From assembly GCA_021018815.1 (NCBI GenBank), contig JAITYX010000011.1:3796501-3860500 (forward strand): a DNA stretch of 64,000 nt, given 5' to 3'. Shown here piece after piece: positions 12,311 through 24,084 of this stretch (position 1 is its first letter; each line of letters opens with the position of its first letter). The position numbers and the translations under genes were made by a program. This stretch comes from Talinum fruticosum (lineage: Eukaryota > Streptophyta > Magnoliopsida > Caryophyllales > Talinaceae). The notes beneath the pieces are model-generated. The model had not been told where the DNA came from. It worked only from the letters and a program-made list of their open reading frames with translations, and did not search any database.

Positions 12311-15300
12311 TTCAAATAAAAAGAGAAGTGATATATGGTTCAGGTTTTGATTAGCTAAGAATCAAATTCTTCACAAGATGGGATACACCTAAATAAGCAT
12401 GTGAAGATGGACAGAGCTATAAAACCATAGACAAAAATTAGAAATGGGGTCATTTAGGGAAGGAATGGGTACAACACCTATGAAGGATAAAGCATGCCCT
12501 AAGATTATTTGAACTCATAAACAGAAGGTCATAGACAAAGTGGGGTAGCTTTGGGAGCCGGAGGTGGAAAACTAGTATAACAAGGGTTGCAAGTGGAGAG
12601 AGAAAGGCGAATAACAGTTAAAGACATGATCCTCATTTCTCACGATTGAGTTTCTAGAAAATATTTCTCTTGGCTTTGATCAAGTCAAATAGTATGTACA
12701 CTTAAGTAGCCAAGACCAAGTGGTGGAAAATTGTTTGATTAATGGTACAAGTAGTGAGAAAAGAGGGAAAAAAAGGTGGGGGGGGATAAAAGGAAACAAA
12801 AATGAAGGGAAAGGCTCAAAAAGAAAAAACTCTGTTTTATTTGTTTTTAGACTAATTTTTTTGGGCCTTTCAATAAAGATAATTGCCATCATGATAAAGA
12901 TGAAGGTCACTGATATCAATTGTAGAATTACAGGATATGAACATCATTACATGACTAAGTAACATGGAAAAATTACAGCAGTTCAACAAGTTTTGTAAAT
13001 ACACTTACCCATGGTGGAAGCAATCATTGATGACAGAAGGCCTAAAGCGCATGCAAAAGGCAAGGATATGGCTAAGGCACGGGGTCCTAGATCTGATACC
13101 TGTATATATGTATACGGTATAGTTAACCCACTTACAAATTACAATAACAGAAAGGCAAAAGTTGCGATCAGCTAAATAGGCCACCATGAATAACATGATA
13201 CATCTGACTGTTTCTCTATTATGCTTATATTATGTTAGCTTAGCTCGATCTTTTGAAGTTGGATATTATATATCCACTAATTCCTAAACTTAAAAAAAGT
13301 GAAAGACATTTTAAAAAAAGCAAAAAGTAAACGAAAGGAACAAAGAGGAATTCAGAATAATTTGTGGCTGTTAAAAGTTCCTTTCTTCCTCTCCTTTTTG
13401 CAAAACATCACACACGCAATTACAAAACATCAGCCAGCTGAGTACACTCACACCAGCTCTTAACCAAGTTGGATGCAGACTGGTCAAAACAGCACTGTTT
13501 GCTATAACCTCAAAGACACAACAATCAAAGACACAATGGATCATAAATTTTAATTGGGCGTCATAAAATTGTAACCAAATAACAGCCAAGTTTAAATGCT
13601 AATTGATGTTGCACAAAAGAGAGGAATAATACCAGAAGTTGCTCCAGGAAGCAGAAGTACGCTAGCATGCTGACTAGCACAAGAATTGGAATATCCTGCC
13701 ATACCCTGTCAAAAAGTTGAGTGAAAATTCAAACAGATTTAAGTCAAGTTTGACCTCTAGTCACTATCACTAACTGTTGTCCATCATTCAACAAAAGCAC
13801 AAATACATTGGCTTTCACATCTATTGATATAGCGCACATTTTAGCAGTTTCAATGTTGTCATTTGTTTCCAGAGTTTTACTTTAAACATAAAAGAACTAG
13901 CCAACCAGAGTACAAGCAGTGATGTCTATGCGAACAGAGCTACTAGCATCTTTTCGACTCTTGACAAGACAGTTTGACACTGACTTAAAAGACAGTAAAA
14001 TTCCTTACAAATGCATCCCAGGGGACAATGATTGGTCATAAGATGCACAAACCATGATGTGAGGCTCTTTCATTATTATTGAAATTTAGTAAGCTTGAGC
14101 TAATTGAACAAAAATAATTACTCAAGCTCAGCTCCTTTAACTTTTACACTAATTGAGCTTCGGTCACGGTGAGTCTATCTATAATGCTATAATCCCTCTT
14201 GGCAAAAGCCTTTCTGGAATTTAACAAGATAAAATAAAACCATAAGAAAAGGAATACAAAACAATAAAACTATAGTTTTGGATATGGTTCACTTCCCACT
14301 TTCCTGACCGACAATGCTGTGAGCCTGTGACAACTAGATTACTCAAAATATGAGATTTTACATGAAAACTCAATGGTAAGCGCAAATCCCTTTGTCCATC
14401 CACTTACGCAACCCCTAAGAGCTTGCACTTACCTTCTCTCCCACTCCAAATCACACAAATAAAAAAATACGTAATAATAGTTCTCGAAGTTTCATTGTAA
14501 GAGAACAATTCCCCTAGTATCCCGCATGCTTAACCCTTCATCTCTTGTTCTTTTTTTCTTTGTATGGATGGCCAATAGGATGTCATTCTCATAGTCATTA
14601 GGTCTCTATCAAGTGCATAGCATTACTACATACATGCATTCCGTTAATAGTTTGATATGCTATACGATTGTCCAAACTCTCGTGTGCATGAACCCCGGAA
14701 GATGACATGCAACACCAGAGGCATACCTTCACCCTTTACCTGATCAGAAACTAGACCAAACCGTTGAAAATTTGAGATTTGTAAGTCAACACGAGATGAG
14801 TCTTTGGGTAGGGAAAGTCTGACCGATATGATAACACAACTAAACATAAGCACGGAGTCATATATTCCGTGGAAAGATTTAGAAGCATTTGCGGAAGACC
14901 TAACCATTTTGTCACGTTCTATTCTATAACAAGATTTTGTCTGCCATTTCTCCCCTTGAGTACAGATACATTAAAGTGGTGGCAAGTGTGGGAGAGGGGA
15001 AAGGACAGGAATAAATGCCATATTGTCATTAGTAGCTTATGAAAGTTACTAACATGCCTGTAACGTGGGATATCTATTTGCTCAGTAATGGTTGGAGGTC
15101 GCCTCTGAACAGAACGAGGATTTTGTGATGGTAATCTGAATAATGTTACTGGAAGATTCTTCACATCTTGTTTGCAGACATCACATATCTTGTTTCCTTT
15201 GATAGTGAACCACTTCAAAGCACACTCCTTATGAGCAAGTGCAAGCTCACCTTTGCAGCTGCATTCCAACTTAAAAGTATCACCTCCTTCCCCTAGCTCA

Positions 15301-17457
15301 ACCAAACAAATTCTACAAACTGCTTCCTCTTCAGGAATATCTTCGCCGGCATCGGTATTTTCATTCCCTGAAATAGCAAATGTTGGAAGACACATGGGAC
15401 GAAACAATAAGATAATCTCTATCTGCAATGAAATGAATAACTCCTCAAAACAAGCCAAAAAAATTTGTACTATGGTTTTGCATTTGATGAATAATGAAAA
15501 AGGCCACTCAGAAATTGCAAATAATGAAGGCTAAATTAAAATAGATCGATTTCAAGATTTAGAGGATGCTCTCAGTTAGATGCTTATTCTGTTTTAACAA
15601 TTTTCAATTTCTTTGGAAGTTCCTCCCAAAAAGAAATCTTGAGGTAAAGCTGCGTACATTTAGGTTCCCCTAGACCATGCTTTACCAGATCCAGTTTGGT
15701 TCAGTAGGGTTCGTGTGGTTGCTGCAGATGATGCAAAATGTGTTAGGTAAGGAAAATTTACTTTTTCAAGGTCGAAAATGTAGAGTAGATGTTACATGTT
15801 AAACCACGTTGTTTATTTGCTGGCATGAACACTTAAGAAACCAAAGTGAACTACTTCTCGAGGTCGTGAAGCATTGGAAAGGGTACTGACCCACACAAAG
15901 GGGGTGAGACATGTGCCTGGGGGTGGACATAGTCTGGAAAAAAAGTTTGCAAATTACATATCTCAAACGAAAGAGCATCTTATTAACCAAAACCCCTCGG
16001 AAGATACTACCCCATCAAACATCCATATCTTTGCCCTACTTCTGTGATTAACCCTTCCAGATGCTAATCAACCCTCGGATCTTCTGTCTGTAAGGTCCTA
16101 ATTCACTTATTCTTTCACTGTCCTTCAACCAAAAACTTATCCTTTATTATGCATTCCACTGTGAACAGAAACCTAAGACATATTGCTTACACTTATATTG
16201 GAGAATGCATCATTGCTGAGACCGTCAACCTTCAACGTACCCTTGATGTGGTTGCTTACTTTCGCCTTTATGTCTCCCAATTTCTAAACCACAACATCAC
16301 TCCTCATTTTCCTACCATGAATCAAAAGTCTCAAATAATTCCAGTGTCTCTCCCCCTCTCTCCAACTTAAAGACATCCTACAAACAAGAAGCAGAAGAAT
16401 TCTTCTGAGACATTCCATTTTAAGGGTTCTTGAAAGGTTTTGTTCAATGAAAGCAAGCAGGAATTCCATTTATGATCAAAGATATTATTCCAAAAAGTGA
16501 CAAAAAAGAAAAACTGGGGAGAAAGCACATACTAAAGCTGCAACCTTGACAAAAAAAAACATATCGATTGATGTGGCAGTGATCTTAACAGATGTGGTTC
16601 TATCTATCTGTCTATAAAGGGAAGGGGTTACCGAAGGTAACATGGTTCTCTCCATTGTGCCAAATTTTCCTGAAAAATGTAATTGTCATACGAACACTAC
16701 AGACATACCGCTTTCTCTCATTGTGGCACCATCAGGAAGAGTGCTATCAACTGCCACCTGATGAGGTGTCATTGGAACAACACGGAAGACACCTCCAGTG
16801 GAACCTACTCTTCTTAAGCTTGGATTTTTCACATTTATTGGAACTGAGAATGAGCGTTTCATGTGCAGGTGTACTTCTTGGTCCTGGGAAAACAAAAGGA
16901 TGGCCATAAGCATAAAAACAAGAACTACTACTCAAATAATCAAAATGCTCTCAGAATGGTTTAAATAGATATATTCAAAATCACAATACTCACGCAGTTA
17001 CTTTCAGAGTCAGCAAGATTCACATTCACATTCCTTTGCTGTCCAGATGTGGAACCTGAATTTGCAATTGGCGTAACTGGTAATGAACATGCTCTCTTGG
17101 TTGAGGGAGAAGAAAAACCTTGTTGAGAGAGAATGACCTTGAAGTAGAAGGCTTGTCCCCAAGATTGTCCGATCTTGGAGTGTTTGAGAAGATTAAAACT
17201 GCCTTTTCACCATCATTTGATGAAGCCTTTGCACGGAAGCTCCTCTGAGGTAGCATATTCTTCATGGATGATTTGAACCCAGCAGAGCAAGGCCTTGGAG
17301 GAAGTCCTCCTGTGGTGGTAGAGGGGCTTGATACAGTGGGAACATCTGTCCTCATACTAGAAAGCACATTCTCCAAAGATCTAGCAGGTATCTGCAGAAT
17401 GGACAGGTTAGGACGTCTTGAATGACGACCTGAAGTACTCTCATCAGCTTTTTCAAC
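11090..17457 (-). CDS. RING-CH (RINGv, C4HC3) membrane E3 ubiquitin ligase, exons 2-8
   Basis: Exons, in transcription order: 17457-16994, 16883-16709, 15367-15058, 13705-13633, 13099-13009, 11553-11474 and 11383-11090 (TAA). RINGv proteins of this type are membrane-anchored ubiquitin ligases. The N-terminal part is Ser/Pro-rich (RRPNLSILQIPARSLENVLS; MKRSFSVPINVK). The C4HC3 finger lies in exon 15367-15058: VCRICLVELG, then LECSCKGELALAHKECA, then KICDVCKQDV, with Cys-x2-Cys, Cys-x-Cys, His-x2-Cys and Cys-x2-Cys in place. Four hydrophobic spans follow (LVSMLAYFCFLEQLL; ISLPFACALGLLSSMIAS; IWAYASFQFAIVVLFAHIF; LSVLLSSFTGFGIAISTNAL), then a His-rich cytosolic tail. With exon 1 the protein would be about 524 residues. 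Exon 17457-16994 is one base short in a T run (- strand, 17113-17117). All other exon phases match. Intron 15057-13706 has a GC donor. Confidence 0.9.
12254..12309. repeat. (AC)n microsatellite, about 28 units
   Basis: An uninterrupted AC/CA run lies in the intron between exons 13099-13009 and 11553-11474 of the RING-CH gene. It is a likely polymorphic marker. The VCVCVC-type ORF across it is an artefact of the repeat. Confidence 0.97.
15635..15725 (+). mobile_element. SINE-like remnant
   Basis: The motif GAGGTAAAGCTGCGTACAT followed by CCCCTAGACCATGCTTTACC resembles the conserved 3' body of plant tRNA-derived SINEs (GTAAGGCTGCGTACA...CCCCAGACC). It lies in the intron between exons 16883-16709 and 15367-15058. 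The copy is short and diverged, and the A/B boxes and tail were not found, so confidence is low. Confidence 0.35.
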
Positions 17458-17630
17458 CTGAGCAGATGATAGCACAATATGATGAACCTATTTAGTACAA
17501 TAGCTCTAGAGCAACAAAGCTGGGTATACTATAATAGAGGACTAAGGCTAAATATGTCATTAGGGTTTGGAAAATTATTTTGAGAAAAATTAATGGGATC
17601 AGGGCTCTTATAAAAATTATTAGCTATAAT

Positions 17631-17773
17631 GGTAACCCAACTGGGAGCCCTGGCGCATGTATATATAGTCAATTGTGTACAACGAAATTACGTATTTAGC
17701 CTTAGTCATAGTATGTAATGACATTGTACATATTGACTAATATACATGCGCCAAGGCTCCCAGTCAGGTGAGC
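17631..17773. mobile_element. Fold-back MITE with about 45-bp inverted arms
   Basis: The left arm ACTGGGAGCCCTGGCGCATG, continuing through TATATATAGTCAATTG, pairs with the right arm whose reverse complement is ACTGGGAGCCTTGGCGCATG and continues similarly. The whole unit is about 143 bp and would fold into one long hairpin. It lies in the first intron, just upstream of the exon at 17457. There is no coding content. The outer few bases (GGTAACCC against GCTCACCT) also match weakly, so the true ends are uncertain. Confidence 0.65.
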
Positions 17774-20084
17774 ATTGCATCATAACAATTTTTACAGTCC
17801 AAGTCTGCAATGGCATAATTATGCAAATGCTAGTGCCAGCAAGGTCTACTAACCAATCTCAGTGTGCAAGAACTTCAATAATAAATCTGAGGTTAATCTA
17901 CTTCCCAACTGCATAATAATCCAAATGTCGGAGCACTAAAAGACAGTGAAAGAAGAGGAAAGCATCAACAGGCAACAGCAAGATGCAGTAGAATTGTATT
18001 CCAATTAGCACCACCAGTCAATTCTCAGCTTAAGGGCTTAGTTCAGATATATTGTCAAGCTACTGTAAATCATCCCTATGTAATTCAATCTCGCACCTCA
18101 CAGGTATGTGAGCTAAACCCAGGAAAAAGTGATCCATACTTGATTCAAACTTCAAAATCACATCTGATTCCATTTTAACCTACCAGAACAATGTGGACCA
18201 ATACTGATTATAATATTTTGATAAGTTTATAAGACAAATAAATAATAGACCCAAATAAGAATATGGATTGAAAAGATATGGATTCTTCATTCACTTCATT
18301 TTAACTTAGCCATAATTCACCCCAATGAAGTTCATCTAAACAACTGTTTTCTGGGTCATTACCTTGCTGCCACCATTATCCAAATACCACTCGCAATACC
18401 CCTTTACCAGCCAAAATGTCAAGAAGTAAGGATACACAGTAGATCACTACCTGGCTAACACACGAACAACTTATCCAATTATGAATGGATAGGCACAAAT
18501 AATGCTGCTGAACTTATCCAATTTCGTAGTTAGCAACAGAGGGGAAAAGGCCTCTATAAATTGGTGACAACACACTGCACCAAAATAGGGGATTCACTAG
18601 GAATATCATAGAGTCAACACACCTAGCTCCAGGAGCATCAATTGTGCCAATTCCAGTTATCAATACCATCAGTTGTATATCCAACCTTAAGCTTAAGTTT
18701 TTAAGAGATAATTGGTTTCACTTAAACGTCACAAGATTTTCGAAGTGATGGCAATTTTTGTTTTAATCTAATGGGAACTTCACCGAGGTGGTTTTCTTTT
18801 TTTTTTTTTTGGGTTGGGGGCGGGGGAGGGGAATTAGACAACGATTTTCTATACTTGGTAGCAATCAAACCAGAGTTTTGAACATATGTATAGATAAGCA
18901 TACACACATTCTGTAAAGATAATGAGATGGAAACGCAAGGTCATTAGATGAAATCCATTGCCAAGATTGAATACATTATCACCCACCAAACCTATAACTA
19001 AAACCAAGTATTTTCCTTTTTCACTTTTCAGTCTTCTGAGATACCACTTGGCTCCACCCTTTCCCAATCCATACTGTCAATCTGCGCCCTCCCTCCCTCA
19101 ACCCCCTTCACAAGCAAAAAAATAAAAAAAGCGTGACTCACCAGCCCTCTTGCTGCTTGCCCCACCTACTACCTATTAAGATCCTACCGAGGGCCTGGAA
19201 CATCATCAAGCCCACTTCTACTAGTTTTATTAGCTCATTGATTCCTTATGATGCTCTTCATTTCCTTTTTCTTAAACCCCATAACTCGTCACCTTTGTCG
19301 CTGTTAAACATCATAAGATTAGTTGGGCCAAGGGCTAGGGATGATAGAGGATAGACCATAACATCGGTTGGATATGGGGGCTACCAGTATCATTCAGAAG
19401 AGCTAGAGAGGAAATGCCAATTGTTTTTGTGGCATCAGTGGTCATTGGAGACCACACTGGTGGCCCCGCATTACAGAGGCATGTAGGACACTAGGAATGC
19501 GGACGATAAGAGAACTAAGGAAAATGTGCGGCACATCCGCAGTCCATGCCATGCAAATGCATGTGAATGAGGAACTATGCCATGCAAACGCATGCGAATG
19601 AGGAACTAGTAGTGGTAATCAGGTGCTAGGAAAAATTGCATAGAAAGATGACAAGGGAACACACAAAACAACACAAGCAAGAGGGGAAAAGATAGTGATA
19701 AAAGAATCGACATTTAAATGATCTAGCACCACTAGCCTATATCTATGATCGACAAAGTTGAGCAATTAACTATTCGATAATGGAGTACAAGTTTTTCATG
19801 CAGTTGCCCCATGATGCCATCATCAACATCATCTTCATCAGTCATCGTCCACCTGGAATAACCAAATACTACTTGCAGGTTATGTCACGTACAAAACATA
19901 TATGTAGTCTAGCTCTATTTGTCTTGCACTCTTGCTCTTACTGATTATTGCAACTCCATTTCTACAATTGACCAAACGACATCCGATTATTTGTTCATCC
20001 AATTTAAGAATTTAAGCATATCCTTGGTTTTCCCAAATAATACATGTATGAGATTCATTCAACCAAAAGGACATGCTCCTTTTC
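17774..20084 (-). other. First intron of the RING-CH gene, proximal part
   Basis: This is intron sequence between the exon at 17457 and the inserted LTR element. It includes a T-run followed by G-rich DNA at about 18795-18830. I found no exon-like segment in frame with the neighbouring exons; the short ORFs do not resemble proteins. Confidence 0.5.
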
Positions 20085-20089
20085 ATTAT

Positions 20090-20703
20090 TGTTTCCGGAG
20101 AAAATTGAGTTGATGATGTGGATGATGATTCGAAGAGAGGAAGGATTTACTCGCTCCGGTTCCGAGGACGTGGCACGAGCGATCCGAAGCCGAGTGATGA
20201 CCGCCGAACCCGCAAAAGGCGAAGCCCGGGTGGTGGATCCCGGGAACGCCCTCCGACGCTCAAGTTAGTAATGAACTGAGTTTGAATGGATCGAGGAGAT
20301 CTTCCTCGATGTACGTGGGGATTCCTTGGGAGTCGAGAAGTTTTCCAAAGATGGAAGTTCTCGGGGATGAATGTGTGCCGATGAACGTTGATGAACGTTA
20401 TGAGTGTAGATGAGAGTTGAGAGTTTAGGAGCTTGAATGATTATCTTCAAATGAGATGTTTTGTCAAAATGAACATAACATGCCTTGGGGTTGAGGAAAG
20501 ATGGGTATTTATAGAGGATTTTAAAGGGGTAAAACGGTACTTTACCATGGTTCAAGGGAAACCCTAGCCCTAGTGGGCTTTGGGGCTTTTACCTGGCCCA
20601 TTAAGGGTTATCTTGGGCCGATTCCTCCTTTATCCGACTGATTAGGCCCGGTGGCTAGTGACGTAGCGGGCGAGCTGGTACCGTCCGGGAAATACCCGAA
20701 TCA
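20090..20703 (-). repeat. 3' LTR of the gag-protease element
   Basis: This 614-bp partner of the repeat at 28375-28984 shares its TG..CA ends. The interior edge reads CA|TTTAGCGCCTCACG on the + strand. A clear polypurine tract is not visible at this edge. Confidence 0.9.
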
Positions 20704-21591
20704 TTTAGCGCCTCACGTTCGCCTGCATGCCTCCCGAGGTAGGTAGGTGGAATGTGGAGCAAACAGCGATTGGGCATTGCCGACTATCCTTCGTCGCGGA
20801 GGCGTTCTACCGGCTTCTCATTGACGATGCTTGGAAGGCTGGGGTTGATAAATGACGGTGAGGAGTACGATAAATTATTTCGAGCCACGATCCGTCTTGA
20901 GTGGGATATTCTTGAGGCCTGGGTGGAGCGCAACCATGATCTCTTCGTCGAACTTTAGGCAACGAACCCGAGCTTTCAGCAAGCGATCCGGCGAGGTTGA
21001 GGGCCGCTCGAGTGTTGGCTCGTCTCTTAATCTTCCTATGGAGAGTGGCGAGTCGGTGGATGGCCCTTCAACCCACTCCTTTGATGAACGTGGGGACTTG
21101 CCCGAGGAAAAGGGGAGTGGCCTCCTGCGGAGAAGAAGAGAAACCTTCCGACGGAGAAGAGGAGGAACCTTCCGGCAGAGAAAAATAGGAACCTTTCGAA
21201 GGAGAAGTGATGTGGTAGCCGGGATCCTCATTCCGTCCAAGTAGTGTAACCGTGGCATAGTAGTATAATCGTAGCGTCGTAGTGTAGTATCTGCAGTTTT
21301 AGACGCTTTGCTTCTCTTGTAATGGCGCATTGCGCGTTCTTGTCTTAATGAATGAATGAACGAATGAATGAAGCTCGCTTTGTTAGCTTTTCTTCGCTTT
21401 CCTATCTTGTCGTTGACGTTACATTGTGAAGAATGGTTTTTACATAGCCCCTTGGACTTAGAGAGTAATTTTTGAGCAACCTTTCAGCTCCCGGAGGCTT
21501 GAAAGTGCTTGAGTATGGATATCTCGCTAGGGGACATCCCACGGGAACGTGACCTCCTAACTTTAAGTTAGGAGTACAAGTGCCCATGAGG

Positions 21592-21906
21592 GAATGGGTC
21601 TTTGTGTGACCTTTCGATTCCTGAAGGTTCGTAAGTGCGTGAATGCCCACGACGGAATGGGTCTTTGCGCGACCTTTCGAGTCCCGAAGGTTCGAGAGTG
21701 CGTGAGTGCCCATGACGGAATGGGTCTTTGCGCGAACTTTCGATTCCCGAAGGTTCGAAAGTGCGTGAGTGCCCATGACGGAATGGGTCTTTGCGGGACC
21801 TTTCGATTCCCGAAGGTTCGAAAGTGCGTGAATGCCCATGACGGAATGGGTCTTTGCGCGAACTTTCGATTCTCGAAGGTTCGAAAGTGCGTGAGAGATA
21901 ACTTCT
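21592..21906. repeat. 63-bp tandem array, five copies
   Basis: The copies start at 21592, 21655, 21718, 21781 and 21844, exactly 63 bp apart. Each reads GAATGGGTCTTTGCGCGACC, then TTTCGATTCCCGAAGGTTCG, then AAAGTGCGTGAGTGCCCATG, with small differences. Because 63 is divisible by three, several frames stay open across it on both strands; these ORFs should not be read as genes. Confidence 0.95.
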
Positions 21907-22149
21907 TGTAGGGTACCGCTCTATGGGGCTGAGAGTGCGATCTTCGGCTCCCGAAGGCCAAGTTGTCGCTGAGTGCGAATTGACTCGGGACCCCAAAGGA
22001 TAGCCCCTTGTGAAAGTAGAGATGCGACTTGTCGGCCCTGAAGGCTAAGTCGTTGCTTGAAGAGCTTTCGGGCCTTGCTCGTTTTGTTTTTGCAATCCTT
22101 GCAATTTGTGGGATTTTTGTGATGATGATTTGATTTGACTTTTTACTTA

Positions 22150-22745
22150 GCCCCTTGGTGCTAAGAAGGAGTCTTGCGGGGAGGATGAGTTTTCTTGTGA
22201 TCCTCCTGGGGGCTCTTCGTGGAGGATGAGTCCTCCCATGGTCCTTCTAGGGCTCTTGCGGGGAGGATGAGTCCTCTCGTGATCCTCCTAGGATCCTCAA
22301 GGCGTCCCAGCCCCTATGTGCCTCGGATCCGAAGAAAGTGAGTTTGCCCACGGTAGGGTTGTCATGGGTCTTTTACGCAACCTTTCGGCTCCCGGAGGCT
22401 CGAAAGTGCTTGATAGTCGAGCGCGACCTCCTATCCTTAAGTTAGGAGTGCGAGTGCCCATGCGGACATGGGTCTTTACCGACCTTCTAGCTCCCGTAGG
22501 CTTAGAAGTGCATGACTGTCAAGCGCGACCTCCTAACCTTAAGTTAGGAGTGCGAGTGCCCATGCGGACATGGGTCTTTACGCGACCTTCCAGCTCCCGT
22601 AGGCTTAGAAGTGCATGATTCTCGCTAGGGAACATCCCACGGAGAGCGCGACCCCTAACCTTAAGTTAAGAGTGCGAGTGCCCATGCGGACATGGGTCTT
22701 TACGCGACCTTCCAGCTCCCGTAGGCTTAGAAGTGCATGATTGTG
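22150..22745. repeat. Two short tandem arrays inside the LTR element
   Basis: At 22160-22290 a unit of about 50 bp with GGGGAGGATGAGT..CTCCT occurs three times. At 22420-22745 a unit of about 102-122 bp (TTAAGTTAGGAGTGCGAGTG, CCCATGCGGACATGGGTCTT, CAGCTCCCGTAGGCTTAGAA) occurs three times. The third copy carries about 20 extra bases (CTCGCTAGGGAACATCCCAC) that also occur near 21520. Confidence 0.8.
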
Positions 22746-23004
22746 TGTCCTCCGAGAGGTGTTCCTTTTATGAAGTTAGGCGTACGATTTTTTAGCTTCC
22801 GGAGGCTAAGTTATCGCTACCGTAACTTCGAAGGATGTCCCCTTTGTGGAGGTGGAAATATGACTTATTAGCTCCCGGAGGCTAAGTCGTTGCTTGACGT
22901 CGAGATACTTTCCGGCTCCGAAATCACATGCTTCGTTGCGGAAATATTTTTTCGAAGTTACGCAACTTTTTTTGATATTTTATTTATTTATTTTTATTTT
23001 AACA

Positions 23005-24084
23005 CTCCCGAATCCGACCTCTCATACCGACCCCGAGACCTATCACTAACCACTACTGCTCGCCGATGCTGCCTCGGCCCGACCCACTCTCTCAGCCCAC
23101 TTACTCTCCCTGCGCTCGCGTTGGGCCCTCCCCTCGGCCCACCTCTCTTCTCCCACTCCCGCAGCTCTCTCCCCCTCCCGGGCCTAATCTCTCCCCTCGG
23201 CCCGGCTCTCTCCCTCACGCTTGCCTTCCCTCTCCCGTCGGGCTCTCTCTCTCTCGGCCCAACCTTTCAAACCCCCTCCCGCCTCTCTCTCCTCCGCCCT
23301 AGCTGCGCTCCCCCTCGTCTTCCTGCTGCTGCTACGCTGCTGCCTCTCTCCTCACACTATACTCGGCCGGACTCGCCCTCCCCGGGACCGACCGCCCGGA
23401 CCGACCCCGGAGACGACCCCCTCACGGAATCCCCCTCTCCACTCTCTCGGCCTCTCACACGCACTCTCTCTCCCTCGCCGCTGCTCTGTTTCGCCCCTCC
23501 CCTCTCGCTCGGACTCGGCTCTCCCGAAGCACCGACCCCCACCCCGACCCCTCCCCGACCCTTCGCTCGCACTCTCTCGGCCTCGCTCTCTCGCTCGCCG
23601 ACTCTCTCTCTCTCGCCGACTCTCTCTCTCTCGCTTCTTGCTGCGTGCTCACCTCTCGGGCTCCCGTAAGCTCTCTCTCTCCCTCTCGGCTGGCCCTGTT
23701 TCGCCCCCTCCCCCTCGCTCGGACTCGGTCCTCTCGGGACCGACCCCTCACCCCGACCCCTCACGCACACTCTCGCTCTCGCTCACTCGGCTCTCCCTCT
23801 CGCCGACTCTCCCTCTCTCGCTTCTCGCCTGGACTCGGTCCTCCCAGGACCGACCCCCACCCCGACCCCTCCCCAGACCCCCGAACCCGAGCCCTCCTCT
23901 CACTCCCTCGCTCTCTCGCTCGCCAACTCTCTCGCCCGGACTCGGTCCTCGCGGGACCGACCCCTCCCCCTCCCTCTCGCTCTCTCGCACTCTGCCCTTT
24001 CTCGCCCGGACTCGGTCCTTCCGAGACCGACCCCTCCCTCCGACCCCTAAGACCGACCCCCACCCCGAACCCTCACTCCAGCCG
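23005..24084. repeat. C/T-rich degenerate tandem block
   Basis: About 1.1 kb on the + strand is made almost entirely of C and T with interspersed G (CTCTCTCGCC, ACCCCGACCCCTC). The phrase ACTCGGTCCT..GGGACCGACCCC recurs at about 23720, 23832, 23940 and 24010, showing a loose tandem structure. Open frames up to 389 codons on both strands come from this composition. Confidence 0.75.

Noticed and set aside
14919..15057. Extension of the RING exon into the following 45 codons (HVSNFHKLLMTIWHLFLS...)
   Set aside because: The family continues with the exon at 13705, which fits in phase; this stretch is intron read-through past a GC donor.
21402..21996. Several 105-145-codon repeat proteins on both strands
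   Set aside because: They are read through the 63-bp tandem array, whose length is divisible by three; no start or codon pattern supports them.
21592..22745. CRISPR-like array
   Set aside because: The repeats are directly adjacent without unique spacers, and the window is plant nuclear DNA.
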